Below, piece by piece: positions 42,662-50,614 of a stretch of DNA of 64,000 nt; positions within the stretch are counted from its first letter, which is position 1; each line of letters begins with the position of its first letter. A program made the position numbers and the translations under genes. A model generated the notes under the pieces. It was given only the letters and a program-made list of their open reading frames with translations. It did no database searches and was not told the origin of the DNA. Origin of the DNA: Plantibacter elymi (nom. nud.) (GTDB lineage Bacteria > Actinomycetota > Actinomycetes > Actinomycetales > Microbacteriaceae). The stretch spans positions 558,001 to 622,000 of the forward strand of contig NZ_FXWJ01000003.1 in NCBI RefSeq assembly GCF_900177795.1, given 5' to 3'.

Positions 42662-43932
42662 CCCAGACCGCCCCCGATCCCACCATCGTGCACACCGACT
42701 GCCGCCCCGGTCAGGTCGTCGCGGTAGACCGTTCCGGCTTTGGCGACGAGTCGAATCGTGCGAAGCGCGGTGATGTCGGCGAGCGGATCACCGTCGACGA
42801 CGATGAGATCGGCGGCCTTACCCAACTCGAGCGTTCCGGTCAGATCCTGCAGGCCTGCGTTCACCGCTCCATCGCGGGTCGCGGAGAGCAGAGCACGCTC
42901 GGGTGTCAGACCGATCCTGACCATGGCGATGATCTCATCGACGAGACCGTCGTGCGGGTTGAACGGCGTTCCGGCATCGGTCCCCGCGGCGATGTTCACC
43001 CCCGCTTCGACTGCGGCGCGGAACATCGAGATGCTCCGGTCCTCCTCCGCCCTGGCCTTGTCGACGATCCACGGGGGGATCGTGCCGTTCGGAGCCTGGG
43101 CGACGATGTTCCCGATCGCGGCAAGAGTGGGGACGAGGTAGGTGCCGCGCTCGAGTGCGAGAGCGAACAGGCTCGCATCGAGGTGGAACCCGTGCTCGAT
43201 CGTGTCCACGCCCGCACGTATGGCGTTCTCGATGCCCTCCCTGCCGATCGCGTGGGTCGACACCCGTCGGCCCGCATGGTGGGCCTCCTGGACGATCACT
43301 GCGAGTTCCTCGCGCAACAGCGACGTCTGCGTGGGCTTGACCTCCGAGGTGAGTACTCCGCCGGTCGCCATGGCCTTGATGAACCCCGCCCCCGCTTTGA
43401 GCTGCCCCCGGACGGCCGTTCGGACGGCATCGGTACCATCGGCCTCGACACCCATGAAGTAGCCGTGTCCCCCGGTCATCGTGATGACGCGACCTGCAGC
43501 GACGATACGCGGACCGGGCACGATACCCGCCTCGACCGCCCGGCCGAGATCGATCACGACGTTGTCGGCCGCCCCGCAGTCCTTCACAGTGGTGATGCCC
43601 GCGTTCAACGTGATGAGCGCGTTCGCGGTTGCGCGGTACGCCGCCGTCGCCGTCGAGTCGCTGCGCACCTGCGCTCCGAGGTCTGCTGCTCCGTCATTGG
43701 CGAGGTGCACATGCGAGTTGATGAGACCGGGCATGATCGTTCCGCCAGCCGCATCGATGACGACGGATGCGGCGGGAGCCTCGCCGTCAGAGCCGATCCA
43801 TTCGACCACACCCTGATCTACGACGATCGACTGACCGATACCGGTGATACGACCGTCGCGTCCGTCGAAGAGTCTCCCGTTCCGGATGAGCCAGCGTCCC
43901 GCGGTCGCCGTCTGCTGTTGGTACTCGATCAC
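42658..43932 (-). CDS. Metal-dependent amidohydrolase (prolidase-like)
   Basis: 424 aa. Metal ligands: HVH in MPGLINSHVHLAND (about residues 74-76), carboxylated-Lys region AGAGFIKAMATGGVLTSE, His in VSTHAIGREG and IEHGFHLD, and Asp in IAAGTDAGTPFNPHDG. This matches amidohydrolase-superfamily members that act as Xaa-Pro/Xaa-Arg peptidases or N-acyl amino acid hydrolases. It overlaps the Lrp-type regulator by 4 bases. Confidence 0.87.
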   Translation of the reverse strand: MIEYQQQTATAGRWLIRNGRLFDGRDGRITGIGQSIVVDQGVVEWIGSDGEAPAASVVIDAAGGTIMPGLINSHVHLANDGAADLGAQVRSDSTATAAYRATANALITLNAGITTVKDCGAADNVVIDLGRAVEAGIVPGPRIVAAGRVITMTGGHGYFMGVEADGTDAVRTAVRGQLKAGAGFIKAMATGGVLTSEVKPTQTSLLREELAVIVQEAHHAGRRVSTHAIGREGIENAIRAGVDTIEHGFHLDASLFALALERGTYLVPTLAAIGNIVAQAPNGTIPPWIVDKARAEEDRSISMFRAAVEAGVNIAAGTDAGTPFNPHDGLVDEIIAMVRIGLTPERALLSATRDGAVNAGLQDLTGTLELGKAADLIVVDGDPLADITALRTIRLVAKAGTVYRDDLTGAAVGVHDGGIGGGLG

Positions 43933-44465
43933 AGGCGCTTCCCTTCGTGCTCATTCTGCGGAACGGACGATGAAGACCGCCCGGTCTGGAGGAGCTGTGC
44001 AGCGCGGTAGGGGATCAGCTCCCGCAGGATGAGCGAGGTCGAGGTCCGTCGGATACCTGCACAGCGGAGGATCTGCTGGCCCACTCGGTAGAGGTCGTCC
44101 GCGTCGACGGCCACGACGTGGCAGATGAGGTCCGTCTCCCCGGAGATCGCGTGGCACTCCAACACCTCGGGAATGGTCTCCAAGGCTCTCATAGCGCGTT
44201 CGAACTCGCTTTGGCTCACCTCGGCGGTGATGAATGCGCGCGTGGCGTATCCCAACGACTCCGGCCGCACGAGGGTGCTCGTCGGCCGGAGGACTCCGTC
44301 GCCGAACAGCAGCGACATCCGCGCCTGCACCGTCCCGCGGGCGAGTCGCAGTCGCTCGGACAACCACCCCACCGTGGCACGGGGCTGCGCATCGAGCGCA
44401 AGGAGGATCTTCTGGCTCGCCCCGTCGAGCCTCTTGGCCATATTCGCCACAGTGCTTCCCAACAT
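43929..44465 (-). CDS. Lrp/AsnC-family transcriptional regulator
   Basis: 178 aa. Helix-turn-helix LDGASQKILLALDAQPRATV, GWLSERLRLARGTVQARMSL, and the RAM/AsnC ligand domain (AFITAEVSQSEFERAMRALE, VLECHAISGETDLICHVVAV). The start is uncertain: ATG 44463-44465 has a GAAG stretch upstream, while an in-frame TTG at 44492 has no ribosome site. It is the first gene of the amidohydrolase/XRE operon and divergent from the ACT - leucine dehydrogenase genes; direct repeats in the spacer fit Lrp binding. Confidence 0.85.
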   Translation of the reverse strand: MLGSTVANMAKRLDGASQKILLALDAQPRATVGWLSERLRLARGTVQARMSLLFGDGVLRPTSTLVRPESLGYATRAFITAEVSQSEFERAMRALETIPEVLECHAISGETDLICHVVAVDADDLYRVGQQILRCAGIRRTSTSLILRELIPYRAAQLLQTGRSSSSVPQNEHEGKRL

Positions 44466-44491
44466 CTCCGGATCTTCGATCAGATCGGTCA

Positions 44492-44524
44492 ATATGTTGA
44501 ACGACTATTCCATATCTTGAACGA
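44492..44524. promoter_or_regulatory. Two 13-bp direct repeats, 20-bp period, in Lrp/ACT spacer
   Basis: ATATGTTGAACGA (44492-44504) and ATATCTTGAACGA (44512-44524) differ at one base and are exactly 20 bases apart, two helical turns, so both copies face the same side of the DNA. This suits cooperative binding of an Lrp-type octamer in the divergent spacer. Confidence 0.5.
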
Positions 44525-44543
44525 TGGTGGAGACCATCTGCGT

Positions 44544-44822
44544 ATGGATGCCGAGGCTGTGACCACCGTGGAGGTCGTCGTAAGCGACGACCCGACGGCC
44601 CTCAGCCGCATTGTGCGGCTGGTCTCGACGCAACCGTTCTCATTGACCAGGCTGCAGTTCCGGAACACCCCGAGCATCGAGAACGGCCTGGTCCTCATGG
44701 ACGTCGTGGCACACGGCCGTGCCGAACTGCTCAGCAAGCGCTTGAACCGGATCGTGTCAGTGCAGCGCGTGCGCATCCTCGATCGACAGCCGTCCTCCCC
44801 CACCACGAAGGAACGAAGATGA
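44544..44822 (+). CDS. Small ACT-domain protein, coupled to leucine dehydrogenase
   Basis: 92 aa. MDAEAVTTVEVVVSDDPTALSRI, VRLVSTQPFSLTRLQFRNTP, LVLMDVVAHGRAELLSKRLN, RIVSVQRVRILD: the beta-alpha-beta-beta-alpha-beta order of an ACT domain, close to small subunits of acetolactate synthase (IlvM/IlvN) and branched-chain-amino-acid sensors. There is no catalytic partner domain. Its stop overlaps the leucine dehydrogenase start by 4 bases (ATGA), so it may be an allosteric subunit or sensor for that enzyme. GGTGGAG lies about 11 bases before the ATG. Confidence 0.75.
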   Translation: MDAEAVTTVEVVVSDDPTALSRIVRLVSTQPFSLTRLQFRNTPSIENGLVLMDVVAHGRAELLSKRLNRIVSVQRVRILDRQPSSPTTKERR

Positions 44823-45880
44823 CCTACGCCCCCCTGCCTGAGTTCGACCACGAGCACGTGACAACTGTGTCGGGAGCACGGTCGGGCATCACCATCACGG
44901 TAGCGATCCACTCGAGCCGCCTCGGTCCCGCGCTCGGCGGCTGCCGCCTGTCGAACTACGACAGCTGGGCTGACGGTGTCACGGATGCCCTGCAGCTGTC
45001 CGCAGCCATGACCCTCAAGAACGCAGCGGCGGGACTCGACGCCGGCGGCGGCAAAGCCGTGATCACGCTGGGCACCGGCGAGACGCTCGATCTCCAGCGG
45101 CGGCGCGATGTCCTGTTCGACCTGGGTGACCTCGTCGAATCCCTGGACGGCCGGTACCGCACGGCCGAGGACGTCGGCATCGACCAAGACGACCTGCGCA
45201 TCGTGGCCGAACGCACCCGGCATGTGGTCGGTCTTCCTGGGCACACGCCGGGCCGCGGGGGGCCCGCCCAGGACACAGCCCTCGGCGTCTACGCCAGCAT
45301 CTACGCCACGCTCGAAGCCATGGGCACACCCGGCGTCGTGGGGAGGACCGTCACGATCTCAGGGCTCGGTCAGGTGGGTGGCCGACTTGCGCGGCTGCTC
45401 ACCGCCGATGGCGCACAACTGATCGTCGCCGACGTGGATCCCTCGCGCAGGACCCTTGCGGACGAACTCGGCGCCCGGTGGGTGTCCGCTGACGATGTGC
45501 TCGTGACCCCTGCGGAGGTGTTCGTCCCTGCCGCTCTAGGTGGCGTTCTGACCGCGACGACCATCGACGTGCTGGCCGTCCGCGCCGTCGTGGGCCCGGC
45601 GAACAACCAGCTCGCTGTCCGCGACGGGGCGGATCGTCTAGCCGAGCGAGGCATCCTCTACGCGCCCGACTTCGTCGTCAACGCCGGCGGAGTCATCGGC
45701 CTGGCGATGGCAACAGAGGGTGCCGACCGGGCGCTCATCGACCAGCGGGTCCGCGCCATCGGCGACACCCTCCGAGCATCGTTCCGCGAAGCTCAGGATC
45801 AGGGCATCACCCCTCTCGCCGCCGCCGAGGGGATCGCTGCCGCGCGGTTGGCCGACGCGGTTGGCCAACCGCACAAGTAG
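44819..45880 (+). CDS. Glu/Leu/Phe/Val dehydrogenase (leucine dehydrogenase type)
   Basis: 353 aa. Substrate and catalytic region GPALGGCRLSNYDSWADGV, AMTLKNAAAGLDAGGGKAVI with the two essential Lys, Rossmann loop VTISGLGQVGGRLARLLTAD, and VVGPANNQLAVRDG in the NAD domain. It reversibly deaminates a branched-chain or aromatic L-amino acid to its 2-keto acid with NAD in the cytosol. Preceded by an overlapping ACT gene and followed by amidohydrolase and DAO genes. The keto acid could feed the ThDP decarboxylase at 40374. Confidence 0.9.
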   Translation: MTYAPLPEFDHEHVTTVSGARSGITITVAIHSSRLGPALGGCRLSNYDSWADGVTDALQLSAAMTLKNAAAGLDAGGGKAVITLGTGETLDLQRRRDVLFDLGDLVESLDGRYRTAEDVGIDQDDLRIVAERTRHVVGLPGHTPGRGGPAQDTALGVYASIYATLEAMGTPGVVGRTVTISGLGQVGGRLARLLTADGAQLIVADVDPSRRTLADELGARWVSADDVLVTPAEVFVPAALGGVLTATTIDVLAVRAVVGPANNQLAVRDGADRLAERGILYAPDFVVNAGGVIGLAMATEGADRALIDQRVRAIGDTLRASFREAQDQGITPLAAAEGIAAARLADAVGQPHK

Positions 45881-45934
45881 CACTCGACGATTGTGGTCCT
45901 CAGGACAACAAGACGCCCGAGCCCGAGAGGTAGC

Positions 45935-47470
45935 GTGGCACTCGTGCTGAACCGAGACGAAGAACCCCTCACGCGCCCCTGCCAGATCTTGTTCGTCGGC
46001 GGCAGGGTCATCGATCCCGAAACCGGCTTGGACGCGGTACGCAACGTCGGAGTGCTGGGCGGGTCGATCGCGTACATCGGCCAGGGGTTCCCCCATTCGA
46101 ATTCGATCGTGGACGTCACTGGTCTGGTGATCGCACCCGGCTTCATCGACATGCACAGCCATGCTCAGTCACCGACCGGCCTCCTGCTGCAAGCTCTGGA
46201 CGGCGTAACGACGGCCCTCGACCTCGAGGCCGGTGCCTTGCCCATCTCCGTGGTGTACGAACGGGCCGAAGCCGAGGGGCGACCCATCAACTTCGGGTTC
46301 TCGTCATCCTGGGCGCTTGCCCGGATGCAGGTCCTCGATGCCGTACCGCTCCCCGACGCGAGGACCGCGGACCCGCTGCCGGAGCCGATCCACGTGTTCG
46401 AGGAGAACCAGACGAGAGCACGGTGGAACACCCCGGCCAGCGAATGGGAGGTCTCAGCCATCCTGGATCGTGTGGAGCAGGGAGTGCACGAGGGCGGCAT
46501 CGGTATCGGTGTGCTCCTCGGCTACTCCCCCGAGTCCGGACGCGAAGAGTTCTTCCGCACCGCGCAGCTGGCCGAGCGGCTGGGCGTGCCTGCCTTCACG
46601 CACTCCCGACAAATGTCGAACATCGAACCCGGTTCGTCCCTGGACGGTGCGCTCGAGATCATCGGCGCGGCCGCGGGAACGGGCGCCGCGTTGCACATCT
46701 GCCACATCAACAGCACCTCGCTCCAGCGCATCGACGACGTCGGTCTCGCCGTGGAGAATGCTCAGGCGCGCGGCAATCGCGTCACCACGGAGGCCTACCC
46801 GTATGCAGCCGGTTCCACGGGCGTGGGGGCTGCGTTCTTCGAACCCGACAAGCTCGACCGGCTGGGGATCACGACTCGGTCGATCCAGTACCTTCCCACG
46901 GGTGAACGCATCGCCTCAGTGGATCGCCTGGTCGAGCTCCGTCAGACGGATCCCGGCGGGATGTGCATCATCGATTTCCTGGACACCGATGATCCGACGC
47001 AGCTGGCGATGCTCATCCGCGGACTCACCATGCCCGGTGGCGTCATCGCCTCCGACTCGATGCCACTCACGCACGGGCCTCACCGGGTGTACAACGAATG
47101 GCCACCACCGGAAGGGGCACTCACCCACCCCCGCAGTGCCGGCTGCTTCGCGCGCACCTTGGGCTGGCTGGTTCGGGAGCTCGGTGTCCTCACGCTGATG
47201 GATGCTTTGGCGAGGGTGACGTCGGTTCCCGCGTCGATCCTCGAGGACTCAGTCCCTGCCATGCGGAAGAAGGGACGCGTGCAGGTCGGGGCGGATGCCG
47301 ATCTCGCGATCTTCGATCCCGAGACCATCTCCGATCGCGCCACCTTCGAGACGCTGAGAGCGTCGACAGGATTCCGGCACGTGGTCGTGGGCGGTACCTT
47401 CGTCGTCCGAGACGGCGCCGCCATCGCCACGAGCCGTCCGGGTCGCGCGATTCGCAGCGAACGGCGCTGA
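45935..47470 (+). CDS. D-aminoacylase-like amidohydrolase
   Basis: 511 aa. N-terminal cap ILFVGGRVIDPETGLDAVRN, metal site PGFIDMHSHAQSP (HxH), then LDGVTTALDLEAGALPI, His sites PAFTHSRQM and LHICHINSTSLQ, and C-terminal KKGRVQVGADADLAIFDPE. The overall plan is N-acyl-D-amino-acid deacylase, but the usual metal-bridging Cys after the GVTT strand is replaced (DLEAG, where D-aminoacylases have NCG), so the substrate may differ. The GTG 45935 has GAGAGG upstream. It is downstream of leucine dehydrogenase and upstream of a DAO oxidase. Confidence 0.82.
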   Translation: MALVLNRDEEPLTRPCQILFVGGRVIDPETGLDAVRNVGVLGGSIAYIGQGFPHSNSIVDVTGLVIAPGFIDMHSHAQSPTGLLLQALDGVTTALDLEAGALPISVVYERAEAEGRPINFGFSSSWALARMQVLDAVPLPDARTADPLPEPIHVFEENQTRARWNTPASEWEVSAILDRVEQGVHEGGIGIGVLLGYSPESGREEFFRTAQLAERLGVPAFTHSRQMSNIEPGSSLDGALEIIGAAAGTGAALHICHINSTSLQRIDDVGLAVENAQARGNRVTTEAYPYAAGSTGVGAAFFEPDKLDRLGITTRSIQYLPTGERIASVDRLVELRQTDPGGMCIIDFLDTDDPTQLAMLIRGLTMPGGVIASDSMPLTHGPHRVYNEWPPPEGALTHPRSAGCFARTLGWLVRELGVLTLMDALARVTSVPASILEDSVPAMRKKGRVQVGADADLAIFDPETISDRATFETLRASTGFRHVVVGGTFVVRDGAAIATSRPGRAIRSERR

Positions 47471-47563
47471 CCCAGGTCTCGGAGGGCCGACGAACCAACT
47501 GCGGGCCAGATCGTTGTCCGATCGAACGATGCTTCATGGCGCGGCCCTTGGTGGAATAGCGGC

Positions 47564-48709
47564 GTGTACACCGACATGACCAGCCCCGCCACTGCGACGC
47601 AAGTTCCTCAGACCGCCGACATCGTCATCGTGGGCGGCGGGATCGCCGGCGTCTCGCTGGCGGCGGAGATCGGCGATCGGGCCCGCGTGGTGGTGCTCGA
47701 GACCGAGGACGCCCTGTTCCGGCACACGAGCAGTCGCTCCGCCCAGCAGGTCCAGCCCAGCTACGGGCCGCCGGCGATCCGGCGACTCACCGCCACCACC
47801 CTGGACCTCCTCCGAGCGCTCGACGAGCGTGCGCCCGATCCCGTCCTCTCGCCCCGAACCCTGTACGTCGTTGGATTGGACGACTCGTCCATGGTCCAGC
47901 GGATGGCGGACCAAGGAACCGGGCTGCGAATGACGACCCCCGCCGAAGTCGAGGACGCCATTCCGGGCGTTCTCCCGGGGCTCGTTCGCGAGGTCGCGGC
48001 GGACGACCGCGCGAGTGAGGTCAAGGTCGATGTCCTCCTCAGCAGGTACGCGCAGCGCGCCCAGCTGGCGGGCGTCGAGTTTGTGTCGCGTGCGAAGCTG
48101 ACCGCGGTCGCGCGCGTTGGCTCCAGCTATCGGCTCAACACGACCGCGGGGACCATCACCACCCCCATCATCGTCAATGCTGCAGGTGCGTGGGCCGACG
48201 ATGTCGCTGTCCTTGCAGGGTCACAACCTCTGGGCCTCACTCCGCTACGTCGCACCGTGATCCTCGCCGCACCGACCCGGACGCCGATCGGCGCGGCCTG
48301 GCCGATGCTGTACGACGCCGCCGGCTCGGTCTATTTCAGGCCGCGGGGTGGAGACGTCCTCGCCTCACCCCTGGAGGACGAGGCGAGCGTCGCCGAGAAT
48401 GCGCGTCCGCGACGAGCGGTGGTCGAGCAGACCCTCGCGAGGCTCAACGCACTGACGTCCTTCGAGGTGACGACCGCCCGCGAGGCATGGACCGGGCTTC
48501 GCACCGTCTCCCCCGACGACGTACCCGCGGTGGGGTTCGACGGTGATGTCGACGGGCTCTTCTGGCTTGCCGGGCAGGGCGGCTACGGGATCCAGACCTC
48601 TGCGGCGATCTCCATCCTCGCTGCCGCGGCCATCCTCGGTGCAGTGAGTCCGCTGACGATGGACGATCAGTCGGCGTTCGAGAGCATGGACCCGAACCGA
48701 TTCGGGTGA
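47564..48709 (+). CDS. FAD-dependent amino-acid oxidase (DAO family)
   Basis: 381 aa. FAD loop IVIVGGGIAGVSLAAEIGDR (residues about 20-39), VVVLETEDALFRHTSSRSAQ as the second motif, NAAGAWADDVAVLAG and WLAGQGGYGIQTSAAISIL at the C-terminus. DAO-family members oxidise D-amino acids, sarcosine, glycine or proline. Following a D-aminoacylase-like gene it is a natural candidate for oxidising the freed D-amino acid. The GTG at 47564 is preceded by GGTGGA; an ATG at 47576 is the alternative. Confidence 0.85.
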   Translation: MYTDMTSPATATQVPQTADIVIVGGGIAGVSLAAEIGDRARVVVLETEDALFRHTSSRSAQQVQPSYGPPAIRRLTATTLDLLRALDERAPDPVLSPRTLYVVGLDDSSMVQRMADQGTGLRMTTPAEVEDAIPGVLPGLVREVAADDRASEVKVDVLLSRYAQRAQLAGVEFVSRAKLTAVARVGSSYRLNTTAGTITTPIIVNAAGAWADDVAVLAGSQPLGLTPLRRTVILAAPTRTPIGAAWPMLYDAAGSVYFRPRGGDVLASPLEDEASVAENARPRRAVVEQTLARLNALTSFEVTTAREAWTGLRTVSPDDVPAVGFDGDVDGLFWLAGQGGYGIQTSAAISILAAAAILGAVSPLTMDDQSAFESMDPNRFG

Positions 48710-48729
48710 AGCCTGCCTCGTGCGATCGC

Positions 48730-50325
48730 TCACTCGGGCGTCGACGAGTGTTGCAGGATCCGGAGTTGCAGCATCAGCGAGAACCTCGATTCGCTGTTCC
48801 CGAGGTCGACCTCACCGATTTCGGCCACCCGACGTAGGCGGTACCGGAAGGTGTTGGCGTGGACGTGGAGCGACACGGCCGCCGCTGACACGTCCCCGAA
48901 TGCGTCGAGCCACGCCCTGAGGGTGGCCACCAGATCGGTGTCGTGATGCGTGTCGTACCTGATCAGACGCTCCAGCGGACCCATCGGCTGGACATGCTCA
49001 GCGGCCATGAGATCGGTGAGACGCTGCAGGAGCACCGCATCCTGCAGCTCGGCTGCGAGCAGGAGCATGGGCACGGCCGGCCGCGGTCGGACCGGCTGGA
49101 GGAGCAGCGCCCTGAGCGCCTGGTCGGCCGATCTCCGGCTGTCGGGTATGTCGGCGGCATCTCCCACGCTGTCGCCGATGACGGCCAGCAACGCCTGGGC
49201 GCTCCATGTCTTCACGAAGATCTTGATCGTCGCGGCGACGGTCACGTCGCCGTTCTTACCGAGGGGAACGACCGCATAGAGATGTCCGTCGACCAGCGCG
49301 CTGCGTGCCTTGGGGAACGTCCCTCTGATGTGGGAGCCGAACACGAGCGCCGCCTCGCGCATGGCCGTGTCCATGGCACCCGGCTCTTGGGAGGCGATCG
49401 CCACGACCACCCATCGAGACCGCGTGATGCCGAGCTTGAACGCCTCCTCGCGCGCCGTCGGCCCGCCACGCATGAGGCCGAGCACCTGGGCGGCCGTGCC
49501 CGCCTGGGCCGCGCGTTCTCCGGCCGCCAGCTCGGCGACGCGTGGCGCGACCATCGCGGCACCCTGCAGCAGGGCCTCATGCAGATCCGTGCTCGGCCCG
49601 GCCGCGGTGGCCGCCCAGATCGATCCGAGCGTGCGGCCCTGGTGATGCAAGCGCACGACGGCGCGCGGGATCGTGCCGCCGACACCCTCCGTCGGAACGT
49701 GCACCACCTCGTCGCGCCCGTAGATGCGTGTGAAGAACCCTTCGGAACGGAGGAAGTCGGTGTTGTGCTGGGACACCTGTCGAGCCAACACGGTGGCCTT
49801 GCGGGCTTCGTCCGCCCGGTTCTGGTCGTCCGAGAACGCGAGGATCTTCGAACCGAGGTCCTCGATCGTGACGGGGGCGCCCACCATCTGGGCGACGGCG
49901 TTGGCGAGGGCGAAGAGGTCTTCGGCAGCCGGCCCGCTGGTGATCCGATCGGGCGTGAGCGCGTCACCGAGGATCTGATGCACGGAGACGATGAGGTGGC
50001 GCCAGGTGTATCCGTCAGCAAGCTCGAACACGGCAATACCGCGCTCGACGGCCAGACGCACCGCGTCACGAGGTGCGGTCACCGCGCTGCGCACGATCAC
50101 CGCGACGACGCTGCTGAGACTCGCCTCGGTGAGCAGCTCGCCGAGGGCTTCGGTGCCGGCCACGCCCGGACAGAGGAGGATGGCACTCTCGGTGGTCGTG
50201 ATCGGCTCGAGTGGGTCGTAGTACAGGACGTCCACCACGGGGGCGGAGGCCACGATCCTCCCGGCGATGAGTTCGAGCGCAACAGGCCCGAGCTCGTCGA
50301 GCATCTTTCCCAGGGCGACCGTCAC
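48730..50325 (-). CDS. PucR/CdaR-family transcriptional regulator
   Basis: 531 aa. The N-terminal PucR ligand domain (ELGPVALELIAGRIVASAPV, VVDVLYYDPLEPITTTESAI), a GAF-like middle part, and the C-terminal PucR helix-turn-helix RYDTHHDTDLVATLRAWLDA then VSAAAVSLHVHANTFRYRLR are all present. PucR regulators activate purine, polyamine or other nitrogen-compound catabolism. The GTG 50323-50325 is the best start by homology; longer in-frame starts (50487 and beyond) add non-conserved sequence. It is divergent from the dipeptide-type ABC importer and probably controls it. Confidence 0.85.
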   Translation of the reverse strand: MTVALGKMLDELGPVALELIAGRIVASAPVVDVLYYDPLEPITTTESAILLCPGVAGTEALGELLTEASLSSVVAVIVRSAVTAPRDAVRLAVERGIAVFELADGYTWRHLIVSVHQILGDALTPDRITSGPAAEDLFALANAVAQMVGAPVTIEDLGSKILAFSDDQNRADEARKATVLARQVSQHNTDFLRSEGFFTRIYGRDEVVHVPTEGVGGTIPRAVVRLHHQGRTLGSIWAATAAGPSTDLHEALLQGAAMVAPRVAELAAGERAAQAGTAAQVLGLMRGGPTAREEAFKLGITRSRWVVVAIASQEPGAMDTAMREAALVFGSHIRGTFPKARSALVDGHLYAVVPLGKNGDVTVAATIKIFVKTWSAQALLAVIGDSVGDAADIPDSRRSADQALRALLLQPVRPRPAVPMLLLAAELQDAVLLQRLTDLMAAEHVQPMGPLERLIRYDTHHDTDLVATLRAWLDAFGDVSAAAVSLHVHANTFRYRLRRVAEIGEVDLGNSESRFSLMLQLRILQHSSTPE

Positions 50326-50614
50326 GACACACCACGCTTTCCTGCGCCGAATCACCTGAGGCCCGGCATCGAGCACGACTGTACAAGAGTCCGACCGTGA
50401 TGGCGGACCAAGACCCTTGGCCGACTGGACAAACTCCTGCAGCTCTTTCTGGTGGACGCAACATAGCGAGGACGTTTCACTCGGCATACCTTCTATTCCC
50501 AAGGGGTCCCCCGATCCCCGCCGCAGCGTACGTAGACCCTGACCGAACCGGACGTCCTTCGGCACAGCTGCTGGTGCACCACCCACGCACCCTTCGCCTA
50601 CGAAAGTGGAAACC

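Noticed and set aside
42688-44010. A 440-codon plus-strand frame opposite the amidohydrolase
   Set aside because: Shadow frame with no recognisable domain, while the opposite strand has full metal motifs.
48943-50400. A 485-codon open frame on the plus strand opposite the PucR gene
   Set aside because: Low-complexity Arg/Gly/Asp composition, no motif or ribosome site; shadow frame.
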